11,755 nt of DNA from Claveliimonas stercoravium (GTDB taxonomy: Bacteria > Bacillota > Clostridia > Lachnospirales > Lachnospiraceae): NCBI GenBank assembly GCA_019117345.1, contig DWZW01000093.1:1-11755 (forward strand), given 5' to 3'. The notes under the pieces were generated by a model. That model did not search any database. It was not told the origin of the DNA and saw only the letters and a list, made by a program, of their open reading frames with translations. Shown piece after piece: positions 5,632 to 11,755 of this stretch (position 1 is its first letter; each line of letters opens with the position of its first letter). Both the position numbers and the translations under genes were made by a program.

Positions 5632-7551
5632 CTAAAATTCAAAGACAGCCACTCCGTAGGGAGGCAGCTTGTAGGCAAATGAGTAGGGCCTGCCGTCGCA
5701 CTCAGATTTCACAGCCTTATAGACCTTGGGCCTCACCTCGCCCTTCCCGCCGTACTGCAGGTCGTCACTGTTCATGACCAGCTTGTACTGCTTTCTCCTG
5801 GGAACGCCCACCCGGTAGTCGTCCCTGGCCATGGGGGTGAAATTGATGACAAAGAGAAGGTTCTTCTTGCCGCCCTTTCCGTGGCGCATGAAGCTGTAAA
5901 TGCTCCTGTCCCTGTCGTCCGCATTGATCCACTCAAATCCCTCCCAGGTGCTGTCCTGGTCGTAGAGGGCCCTGTTCTTCTTGTACAGATGGAGAAGGTC
6001 TCTCATCCAGTTCTGGATAGCCTGGTGCTCCGGCTCCGCCAGGAGGAACCAGTCCAGCTCCCTCTTCTCGCTCCACTCTCTGAGCTGGGCGAATTCCTGG
6101 CCCATGAAGAGCAGCTTCTTGCCCGCATGTCCGATCATGAAGGCATAGCCGGCCTTCAGGTTGGCGTACTTGTCAAATCCAAGCCCGGGCATCTTGTTCA
6201 GCATGGAGCATTTCAGATGCACCACCTCGTCGTGGGAGAGCACGAGGATATACTTCTCGCTGTATGCGTAGCTCATGGCAAATGTCATCAGGTTGTGGGC
6301 TCCCTTCCTGAAATAGGGGTCCAGCTTCATATACTCAGTAAAATCGTGCATCCAGCCCATGTTCCACTTCAGGCTGAAGCCCAGGCCGTCGTCCTCCACC
6401 TTGCCCGTCACCTTGGGCCATGCGGTGGACTCCTCCGCGATCATCACCGCCCCCGGATTTCTCCCCAGGACCACGGAATTCAGATGCTTGAAAAATCCGA
6501 TAGCCTCCAGGTTCTTGTTACCGCCGTACTTGTTGGCCACCCACTGGCCGTCCTGCTTGCCGTAATCCAGATAGAGCATGGATGCCACGGCATCTACCCG
6601 AAGCCCGTCCACATGGTAGTTCTCTATCCAAAACAGGGCGTTGGAGATAAGGAAATTCTGCACCTCATTTTTCCCGTAGTCAAAAATCTTTGTCCCCCAG
6701 TCCGGGTGCTCTCCCTTTCTGGGATCCGCGTACTCAAAGGTGGGTGTCCCGTCAAAGTCCGCAAGCCCGTGGGCATCCCGGGGAAAATGAGCCGGCACCC
6801 AGTCCAGGATAACGCCAATCCTGTTGCGGTGCAGATAATTGATCATCCAGGCAAAGTCCTCCGGCGTGCCGTAACGGGACGTGGGAGCGAAATATCCTGT
6901 CACCTGGTAGCCCCAGGAGCCGTCAAAGGGGTGCTCCGCAATCCCCATGATCTCAATGTGGGTATAGCCCATGTATTTCACATACTTCACGATTTCTCTG
7001 GCAAATTCCCGGTAATTGTAGAAGCCGTCCTCATCGTCCTCTGTCAGCGGGTGCTTCTTCCACGATCCGATGTGGACTTCATAGATGGACATAGGCTCAA
7101 CCGTATGGTCCCACGTCTTGCGGTTCTCCATCCACTCTCCGTCTGTCCAGGCAATGCGCGACAGGTCCACCACCCTGGACGCTGTCCCCGGCCTCTTCTC
7201 CGCATAGTTGGCAAAGGGGTCTGCCTTCAGGATATACTCCCCTTTGTAGGTCTTGATGCAGTATTTATAAAGTGACATCTCGGGCAGATCCGGCACAAAG
7301 CAGGTGTAAATGCCGAGAGGCTCTCCCCGCTCCATCGGGTTTGCCTCCCTGTCCCAGCCGTTAAAGTCTCCCACCACAGAGACCTCCTGCGCGTGGGGAG
7401 CCCAGACAGCAAAATAAACGCCCTCCTGATCTTTGTCCTTTACCCGGTGGGCGCCCAGCTTTCTGTATATTTCGTAATGGTTTCCCTGACCGAACAGATA
7501 ATGGTCAAGCTCCCCAATCTCATAAGGTTTTATGTTCTTCTTTACTGCCAT
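5632..7551 (-). CDS. glgB: 1,4-alpha-glucan branching enzyme (GH13)
   Basis: 639 residues. It cuts alpha-1,4 glucan and reattaches the piece as an alpha-1,6 branch during glycogen synthesis in the cytoplasm. Domains: N-terminal CBM48-type module (about 35-115, VYFAVWAPHAQEVSVVGDFN), catalytic (beta/alpha)8 barrel (about 150-520), C-terminal all-beta domain (about 535-637). GH13 catalytic residues are intact: nucleophile Asp320 (DGLRVDAVASM), acid/base Glu373 (MIAEESTAWP), Asp441 (LSHDEVVH). EHPFDGSWGYQVTGY (206-220) is typical of branching enzymes. The ATG at 7551 has GAGGG seven bases upstream. A perfect -10 is at plus 7588-7593 and the gene ends at a strong terminator, so it looks like its own transcription unit; no other glycogen gene is in the window. 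Confidence 0.97.
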   Translation of the reverse strand: MAVKKNIKPYEIGELDHYLFGQGNHYEIYRKLGAHRVKDKDQEGVYFAVWAPHAQEVSVVGDFNGWDREANPMERGEPLGIYTCFVPDLPEMSLYKYCIKTYKGEYILKADPFANYAEKRPGTASRVVDLSRIAWTDGEWMENRKTWDHTVEPMSIYEVHIGSWKKHPLTEDDEDGFYNYREFAREIVKYVKYMGYTHIEIMGIAEHPFDGSWGYQVTGYFAPTSRYGTPEDFAWMINYLHRNRIGVILDWVPAHFPRDAHGLADFDGTPTFEYADPRKGEHPDWGTKIFDYGKNEVQNFLISNALFWIENYHVDGLRVDAVASMLYLDYGKQDGQWVANKYGGNKNLEAIGFFKHLNSVVLGRNPGAVMIAEESTAWPKVTGKVEDDGLGFSLKWNMGWMHDFTEYMKLDPYFRKGAHNLMTFAMSYAYSEKYILVLSHDEVVHLKCSMLNKMPGLGFDKYANLKAGYAFMIGHAGKKLLFMGQEFAQLREWSEKRELDWFLLAEPEHQAIQNWMRDLLHLYKKNRALYDQDSTWEGFEWINADDRDRSIYSFMRHGKGGKKNLLFVINFTPMARDDYRVGVPRRKQYKLVMNSDDLQYGGKGEVRPKVYKAVKSECDGRPYSFAYKLPPYGVAVFEF

Positions 7552-7587
7552 GATTTCACCCTCTCATGCTCAATTTCTAATACATCT

Positions 7588-7593
7588 ATTATA
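7588..7593 (-). promoter_or_regulatory. -10 box of glgB promoter
   Basis: The minus strand reads AAAGTATAATAGATG, a perfect TATAAT about 37 bases before the glgB ATG. The spacer upstream contains a run of six G, and no good TTGACA sits at 16-18 bases (only T-rich sequence from the preceding terminator). Activation by a regulator is possible but not shown. Confidence 0.5.
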
Positions 7594-7606
7594 CTTTATC
7601 CCCCCA

Positions 7607-7657
7607 CAAAAAGAAAGAGTTTTGAACAATCTATTTTGTCAAAACTCCTTCTTTTTT
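7607..7657. terminator. bidirectional terminator after the TPR-AAA gene
   Basis: On the minus strand GAAGGAGTTTTG and CAAAACTCTTTC (plus 7640-7651 and 7613-7624) pair over 12 bp with one G-U, followed by TTTTTG. On the plus strand the same hairpin is followed by six T (7652-7657), so it could work both ways. Confidence 0.8.
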
Positions 7658-7675
7658 ATACATTTTGTACAGTTT

Positions 7676-10600
7676 TTAAATCCTGAAATCGTCTTCCTTC
7701 AGAATGATCCTGTCAGACTCATCTGTTCCCTTCCGGAACATCCGGCGGGCAAGATGCTTGACATTTGCCTTCTGGGAATGCTCGATCGCGGCGTCCATGA
7801 TCTCCTTCACCTCTGCCACAGACACGGCATGGTCCTCTCTCTGCATCACATCGATCCTGCTGTAGAGAGCCAGGATACCCATCTCATCCAGCTTGTATCC
7901 GTTCTCCTTGGCGTAGGTCTGCCCGAAGGTGACGAGCTCATCATTGATAAACACCGGAAGCTCCAGTCTGGATGTAAATTTCTTCTTGAATTCCGGATTT
8001 GCCGTAAACAGCCTCTCCAGCGCCTTCTTCTGGTCCTCCAGGACAAAGAGCAGCTCGCCTGTCTTCTTCTCCATCAGGATGTTCAGCTCCCGGACTGTCC
8101 TCGCGTTGAGCTTCCCTGCCTTCTCGATGATGATGGCGCCTCCCCGCAGCTTCTGGATGATATTGGGTATATCCTTCTTGTTCAGGGACTCGCCCGTCAC
8201 GATGGCCACCTTGCCCTGCTTCAGGTTCCTCTGCTTCTGGATGGCCTTCACCATATCCACAGCAAGGACCGTCTTTCCGGAGCCCTTGTGTCCGATGACC
8301 AGGATGTTGCCGGTGCGGGATGTGCCGCCCCTTCTCTCTCTCCGGTCATTGTCCAGCACCTCCACGATCTGCTCGCTCATGCCCCGGACAGGAACAAAAT
8401 AGGAGAAGAGCTGCTTCTGCTCCTCAGTAAGTCCCGCCTTCAGGCCGATCTCGCTGGTAGCGCTCAGGTCATACCGACCTGTCACCACAAACCCGGTGTC
8501 AAAAGGCACGCCGCCTTTTCCTTTCTGGATCCGTCTCTGGATCTCCTCCTCCGTAGGCTCTTCGATGACAAGCTCCTCTGTCCTTCTCGCCTGCTTAGCG
8601 GCCTCTTTCTCCGCCTTCTTCTGGGCCCGCTTCTCTTTTCTGGTCAGCTTGTGGTCAGGCTCCTCGGGAATTTCTTCCTCTTCCTCCGGCTCTTCCTCTT
8701 CATCGAAGAAATCATCGTCGTAATCTTCATCATCTATGTCATCATAATCTTCGTAGTCGTCTACCAGGTCGTCCTCCTCATAGCCGTCCTCATCCTCAAA
8801 GTCGGCTTCCTCGTAGTCGTCCTCGTCCTCAAAGTCGGCCTCCCCGTAGTCGTCCTCGTCCTCAAAGTCAGCCTCCCCGTAGTCGTCCTCATCCTCAAAG
8901 TCGGCTTCCTCGTAGGACTCCTCTTCAAAGGCCGCCTGGAATTCGTCATCATAATCCGATGGCTCATCCTTTCTGCGGGACTGCCTCTCCTCGGCCTCCA
9001 GCTCTTCCATGAGCTGCCTCAGGTCAGCTGTCATGCCGGTGGCGGAGTCTTCCTCCTCTGCCGGCGCAGCCGCGGGCTCCTGCTGACGATCGTCCTCGTC
9101 CTCAAAGTCGGCTTCCTCCTCGAAGTCAGCCTCTTCATAGTCAGCTTCCTCCTGGTCCGGCTCCTGTTCAGCCTCGAAGTCAGCTTCCTCATCCCCGGCC
9201 TCCTCGTACTCAGCTTCCTCGTACTCCGGCTCCTGCTCGGCCTCGAAGTCAGCCTCCTCGTACTCGGCCTCCTCGGTCTCGACGATGCCTCCGGTCACCT
9301 CCGTCTCCAGCTCTGACTCCACGGTCTCTTCCTCGGCAGCTTCCTCTGCCTCCTCCCGGGGAACGGCGTTCTTCACAGCCTCCTTCAGCTCAGCAGTCAC
9401 CTGGCCGGAGGCGATGCGGTCCAGAAGGGCCTCCTCCTCTTCCGCCTTCTGGCGGGCAAGGCGCTTCTCCTCGTCAGCCTGCTGCTTTGCCAGGATCCGC
9501 TCCTGCTCAGCCTGCTCCTCGGCCAGCCTCCTGGCCTCCTCGGCAGCCTTCTGCTCTGCGATCCTCCTGGCCTCCTCGGCAGCTCTCTGCTGCTCCTCTA
9601 TCCTTCTTGCCTCCTCCTCGCGGCGGCGCTGTGCCTCCCGCTTCTTCTCGGCAAGCTTCTCTTCATCCCGCTTCTTCTGGGCCTCGATGGCCTCGGCATT
9701 ATCCTTCTGCTTTGCCTCCCAGGCCGCCAGGATCTCCTCTATCTTCATCTGGCCTGTGATGCGCATATCCTCATCCCGCTTGGGGCTGGCTTTTTTCTCA
9801 ATGTCCTCTATGTCCATGCCGCTGGCAACCTTGACGCCGTTGGCCAGGGCCTCAGCCAGTGTGGCCCCCTTCACCGTCTTGCGGATAGGAGAATCCTCCT
9901 TCACCTTCTTCCGGCTCCTCCGGGACTCCTCCGCCTCGGATCCCTCCTCGGCAGCCGCACTGGCCTGCGCAGCCTGCTCTCTTGCCGCCCGGAGCTCATC
10001 CAGCCGGATTTCTCTTGTCTCCGCATCTATGGTACCGGACGTCTCCGGAGCTCTCTGTTCAAACAGGCTCTGCTCCGTCTCCTCCGGAGCTGCCTGTCCC
10101 TCGTCCTCCGTGTCCTCCGCAGACTCCCGGGACGTCTCATCCGGCTCCTCCCCCGGCTCTTCCTCTGCCGCTCTGTCTCTCGGGAGGGTATGCGAGGGCA
10201 CGCCTCTCATGCTGTCATACTTCTCCTGCTGGAGAGGAGTCAGCGGTTTATATTTCATCTTCAGCTCCATGGCCTGGTAGACGTATTTCCCTTCGCTGAA
10301 CCAGAGGATCAGGTCATCGCACTCCTCCAGGCACTCCGCGGTCATGCCGGCCTCATGGTAGAGCTTTGCCAGCTCATAAGCCCACTTCTCCACATATTCC
10401 GCCTTCTTGAAGTCCTCCAGCGCCTCGATCTGCTCAGACAGCGGCGCGCGGCGTGCCTTCAGTATCTTATATTTTAAGATGAACTGGTTGGGGTCCTTGG
10501 GCGCCAGTCTGACAAACTCTTCATAGCAGTCCGAGGCCTCATCCGTGTCATTGATCTTCAAAGCAAGTGTTCCAAGGCGATAGACGGTCTTCCTGCTCCC

Positions 10601-10813
10601 CGGAGCCCTGTCATAAGCCATGAACAGTACATCCCTGCTCTTCTGATACTCTCCGTTATATTCATAAATCTCACTTACGTTGTTGAGCATGGACGCGTTT
10701 TTTACACGGCGCCAGTCGATCGTGTCAGCGATCTCCATGGCTTTCTTGTACTGCTTTTTTTCCATGTATTCAAGCATCTGCTCCGTTTTAACCCGATATT
10801 CATATTTATCCAA
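7676..10813 (-). CDS. TPR, acidic repeat and degenerate CbxX/SpoVK-like AAA+ protein
   Basis: 1045 residues. (1) About 1-200: helical TPR-like repeats (EIYEYNGEYQKSRDVLFMAYDRAP, VYRLGTLALKINDTDEASDCYEEF). (2) About 215-370: charged linker. (3) About 375-465: Arg/Glu/Ala coiled coil (EEEARRIEEQQRAAEEARR). (4) About 485-725: extremely acidic, with four 11-residue repeats of YGEADFEDEDD type at 634-677. (5) About 770-1045: AAA+-like domain with Walker A GHKGSGKT (841-848). GGAIIIEKAGKL occupies the place of the CbxX/SpoVK Walker B (usually a GGVLFIDEAYSL-like block), and TANPEFKKKFTSRLELP resembles the family's NPGLRSRF arginine-finger segment. The usual Asp-Glu of Walker B is Glu-Lys, so ATP hydrolysis may be lost. 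I chose TTG 10813 because GAGGTG lies six bases upstream; a TTG at 10849 has no such site. Cytoplasmic, no signal peptide. Function unknown; a scaffold is a guess. Confidence 0.85.
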   Translation of the reverse strand: MDKYEYRVKTEQMLEYMEKKQYKKAMEIADTIDWRRVKNASMLNNVSEIYEYNGEYQKSRDVLFMAYDRAPGSRKTVYRLGTLALKINDTDEASDCYEEFVRLAPKDPNQFILKYKILKARRAPLSEQIEALEDFKKAEYVEKWAYELAKLYHEAGMTAECLEECDDLILWFSEGKYVYQAMELKMKYKPLTPLQQEKYDSMRGVPSHTLPRDRAAEEEPGEEPDETSRESAEDTEDEGQAAPEETEQSLFEQRAPETSGTIDAETREIRLDELRAAREQAAQASAAAEEGSEAEESRRSRKKVKEDSPIRKTVKGATLAEALANGVKVASGMDIEDIEKKASPKRDEDMRITGQMKIEEILAAWEAKQKDNAEAIEAQKKRDEEKLAEKKREAQRRREEEARRIEEQQRAAEEARRIAEQKAAEEARRLAEEQAEQERILAKQQADEEKRLARQKAEEEEALLDRIASGQVTAELKEAVKNAVPREEAEEAAEEETVESELETEVTGGIVETEEAEYEEADFEAEQEPEYEEAEYEEAGDEEADFEAEQEPDQEEADYEEADFEEEADFEDEDDRQQEPAAAPAEEEDSATGMTADLRQLMEELEAEERQSRRKDEPSDYDDEFQAAFEEESYEEADFEDEDDYGEADFEDEDDYGEADFEDEDDYEEADFEDEDGYEEDDLVDDYEDYDDIDDEDYDDDFFDEEEEPEEEEEIPEEPDHKLTRKEKRAQKKAEKEAAKQARRTEELVIEEPTEEEIQRRIQKGKGGVPFDTGFVVTGRYDLSATSEIGLKAGLTEEQKQLFSYFVPVRGMSEQIVEVLDNDRRERRGGTSRTGNILVIGHKGSGKTVLAVDMVKAIQKQRNLKQGKVAIVTGESLNKKDIPNIIQKLRGGAIIIEKAGKLNARTVRELNILMEKKTGELLFVLEDQKKALERLFTANPEFKKKFTSRLELPVFINDELVTFGQTYAKENGYKLDEMGILALYSRIDVMQREDHAVSVAEVKEIMDAAIEHSQKANVKHLARRMFRKGTDESDRIILKEDDFRI
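8783..8914 (-). repeat. four tandem 33-bp coding repeats
   Basis: Four in-frame 33-bp units encode Y-(E/G)-EADFEDED-(D/G) within the acidic region of the TPR-AAA protein. The units differ by only a few bases, so copy number may vary by slippage or recombination. Looser copies of EEADFEAEQEP lie further upstream in the protein. Confidence 0.9.
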
Positions 10814-10870
10814 TATTCTCACCTCAACAAATATGTTTCTATATAACAATGTATATATTTTAACTCTTTT

Positions 10871-10899
10871 AGTGTATCATACAGGGTAGTCAATGTCAA
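10871..10899 (-). promoter_or_regulatory. promoter and possible operator of the TPR-AAA gene
   Basis: On the minus strand a perfect TTGACA (plus 10894-10899) and TACACT (plus 10871-10876) are 17 bases apart, with TGA before the -10 (extended -10). The 11-base palindrome TGTATGATACA (plus 10873-10883) overlaps the -10 and could be a repressor site. Start near 10864, giving a leader of about 50 bases. Confidence 0.65.
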
Positions 10900-10942
10900 A
10901 ATATATCACAAAAATAGCCACTACGATCACTTTATTGGTCAT
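10877..10942 (-). CDS. possible 21-residue hydrophobic peptide
   Basis: ATG at 10942 with AGGAG nine bases upstream gives MTNKVIVVAIFVIYFDIDYPV, a single hydrophobic segment with a short acidic end. The start codon falls in a hairpin (10914-10951) that also looks like a terminator, and the 3' end of the frame runs through the promoter of the TPR-AAA gene. It could be a small membrane peptide, or an accidental frame across a terminator. No family recognised. Confidence 0.2.
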   Translation of the reverse strand: MTNKVIVVAIFVIYFDIDYPV

Positions 10943-10951
10943 AGTGGCTAT
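10910..10951 (-). terminator. terminator-like hairpin at the left end of the AT-rich locus
   Basis: ATAGCCACTA (10914-10923) pairs with TAGTGGCTAT (10942-10951) over 10 bp, with 5 further inner pairs after one mismatch (10925-10929 with 10936-10940). On the minus strand TTTTTGTG follows, so it would end transcription coming from the AT-rich locus just before the TPR-AAA promoter. Confidence 0.65.
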
Positions 10952-10957
10952 CTCCTA

Positions 10958-11041
10958 TTAAATTTTATCATATTTTATATTATCTCGGAGGATAGGATGT
11001 CGACTTTTCAGTTCCCGCCTTTGCTCTTTTTCTTCGAACAT
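10958..11041 (-). CDS. possible 27-residue ORF after the pseudogene
   Basis: ATG at 11041 directly follows the TAA at 11042-11044 (TTATAAATG), giving a charged peptide starting MFEEKEQRRELKSRHPIL. There is no good ribosome binding site; it would rely on coupling to the broken gene before it. Probably another remnant of the same decayed region. No family recognised. Confidence 0.15.
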   Translation of the reverse strand: MFEEKEQRRELKSRHPILRDNIKYDKI

Positions 11042-11488
11042 TTATAACTCAAAGTCCGGATCAAAATCTCCAAAATCTCTTATTTATATCTCCCTCATGA
11101 TCATCTGTATAAAACATATCCTCAGTTATTATAATATCTATAGCCGTTGCTGTTACAGCCTCATCCCTTATTACGATAACTATGTCTGTAACCATATTGA
11201 GCTATTCCTTCTATAACTTACATTTTATACAGCTCCCTGATATAAATTCCGATATATTATCCGATGCTTCTTCACGCATCTTCTAATATCTTTGAACTAT
11301 ATGTGGTATCTGTTCCGATATGTCTGCAGCTTTATCGATCTCTTATTTTATTACACCGATATTTTGTACTCTCCGATCAACTTTCCTTATAAAATTCTAT
11401 CGGTCCTTCTATCATCAAGGCTTACCCTCTGGGAACTGTCTGCTGCCATACCACTGACATATGGAAAATGAAATTCTGAATTGTCCAA
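11042..11488 (-). pseudogene. decayed gene of about 148 codons
   Basis: A strong start exists: TTG at 11488 with AAGGAGG nine bases upstream (11498-11504), giving MDNSEFHFPYVSGMAADSSQ then RVSLDDRRTDRIL before a TAA at 11387-11389. In the shifted frame the sense continues (KVDRRVQNIGVIK, EIDKAADISEQIPHIVQRY, KMREEASDNISEFISGS, then MVTDIVIVIRDEAVTATAID through TEDMFYTDDHEGDI). This frame is interrupted by stops whose first bases are at 11345, 11285, 11213 and 11204. The frame then shifts back and ends in RDFGDFDPDFEL and a TAA at 11042-11044. The two shifts cancel, so the ancestral length was about 148 residues. All four stops could have come from Gln codons by C-to-T changes. I do not recognise the family. 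Sequence is much more AT-rich than the other genes, suggesting transferred DNA. Confidence 0.6.
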
Positions 11489-11535
11489 TGGATTAAGCCT
11501 CCTTCCGTTTGATTTCCCTGTAAATACTATATATC

Positions 11536-11589
11536 TCACCGACATATGAAATACATAATATTTATGCTTTGAGATCTTTCCTTTTTCAT
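11536..11589 (-). CDS. possible 17-residue leader peptide
   Basis: ATG at 11589 with AAAGGAAG eight bases upstream gives MKKERSQSINIMYFICR. It lies in the leader between the strong promoter (11652-11680) and the start of the decayed gene. The ribosome binding site is partly inside a hairpin (11591-11619). It may be a regulatory leader peptide or chance. Confidence 0.2.
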   Translation of the reverse strand: MKKERSQSINIMYFICR

Positions 11590-11590
11590 T

Positions 11591-11619
11591 TAAAACTTCC
11601 TTTCTCGTCAGAAGTTTTA
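11591..11619 (-). promoter_or_regulatory. leader hairpin overlapping a ribosome binding site
   Basis: On the minus strand TAAAACTTC and GAAGTTTTA (plus 11611-11619 and 11591-11599) form a 9-bp stem with an 11-base loop. The 3' arm and loop hold AAAGGAAG, the ribosome binding site of the 17-residue ORF. No U-tract follows, so it is not a terminator. Confidence 0.4.
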
Positions 11620-11645
11620 TTTTGGATTAGATCTCTTTTTGGATT
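11620..11645 (-). repeat. direct repeat AATCCAAAA at the transcription start
   Basis: AATCCAAAA (plus-strand TTTTGGATT) occurs at 11620-11628 and 11637-11645, 17 bases apart, just downstream of the -10 box at 11652-11657. It may be an operator for a regulator of the decayed gene. Confidence 0.4.
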
Positions 11646-11651
11646 GACTAT

Positions 11652-11680
11652 ATGATAGCACCTGTGCTTTTATTTGTCAA
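11652..11680 (-). promoter_or_regulatory. strong promoter driving the decayed gene
   Basis: On the minus strand a perfect TTGACA (plus 11675-11680) and TATCAT (plus 11652-11657) are 17 bases apart, with TGC directly before the -10 (extended -10). Start near 11645. The leader to the TTG at 11488 is about 157 bases. 11681-11755 is very AT-rich and shows nothing else I can name. Confidence 0.8.
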
Positions 11681-11755
11681 CGCTATTTATTCTTTTTCTT
11701 TAAATTAATTTATAATTTTCTAATTGTATTAAATATTTCTGATAATTAGATCTTT

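Noticed and set aside
6205..6235. GlgB has HLKCSML where textbook branching enzymes have HGKRSLL
   Set aside because: As far as I recall this variant is common in clostridial GlgB, and the catalytic triad is intact, so it is not a sign of a new enzyme.
5881..7275. 464-codon plus-strand frame
   Set aside because: Fully antisense to glgB, which has all catalytic residues intact.
7532..9316. Long plus-strand frame with hydrophobic valine/leucine repeats resembling membrane segments
   Set aside because: It is the antisense of the glgB leader and the acidic repeats of the TPR-AAA gene; GAG/GAC-rich repeats read backwards give leucine/valine runs. No ribosome binding site, and the minus-strand gene has clear domains.
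11204..11345. Stops in the decayed gene all fit Gln codons, suggesting stop-codon recoding as in some phages
   Set aside because: Both TAA and TAG would have to be recoded and the frame also shifts twice; ordinary decay explains it better.
1..11755. CRISPR array, rRNA, complete insertion sequence
   Set aside because: No regularly spaced repeats, no rRNA-like sequence and no intact transposase frame were seen on either strand.

Overview
The window looks like chromosomal DNA of a Gram-positive anaerobe, most likely a Lachnospiraceae-type clostridium. The basis is family content (a YpuA/DUF1002 protein, a DUF6512 membrane protein, a Clostridia-style GlgB), strong AGGAGG-type ribosome binding sites, TTG starts and many U-tailed hairpin terminators. 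Most of the window is GC-rich by eye. The last ~800 bases are clearly AT-rich and look like a decayed insertion. Almost all genes lie on the minus strand.

Layout, left to right. 1-622 holds no protein gene but two tandem, related small-RNA units, each with its own promoter, conserved first hairpin, CU-rich linkers and terminator. 623-1747 (-) is a membrane-anchored, probably beta-propeller extracellular protein. 1878-1950 (-) is tRNA-Lys(CUU) with its own promoter. 2126-2665 (+) is a DUF6512 membrane protein, the only plus-strand protein gene called. A long bidirectional terminator separates it from the convergent secreted DUF1002 protein (2791-4056, -). Next comes a probable unit read leftward: trmB (4790-5449), two doubtful mini-ORFs, and a thioredoxin-like protein (4226-4540), closed by a terminator. 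Upstream of that is glgB (5632-7551), with its own -10 box and terminator. Then comes a 1045-residue protein (7676-10813): TPR repeats, a charged coiled coil, a very acidic repeat region, and a CbxX/SpoVK-like AAA+ domain whose Walker B acidic pair is altered.

10850-11755 is the AT-rich stretch. It contains a strong, intact-looking minus-strand promoter and leader, a gene of about 148 codons broken by stops and frameshifts, short ORFs, and a hairpin terminator just upstream of the TPR-AAA promoter.

The protein genes do not form one pathway: glycogen branching, tRNA m7G46 modification, redox and envelope proteins simply sit side by side. The least explained items are the twin sRNAs, the TPR-acidic-AAA protein with a degenerate ATPase, and the decayed AT-rich locus with its preserved promoter.
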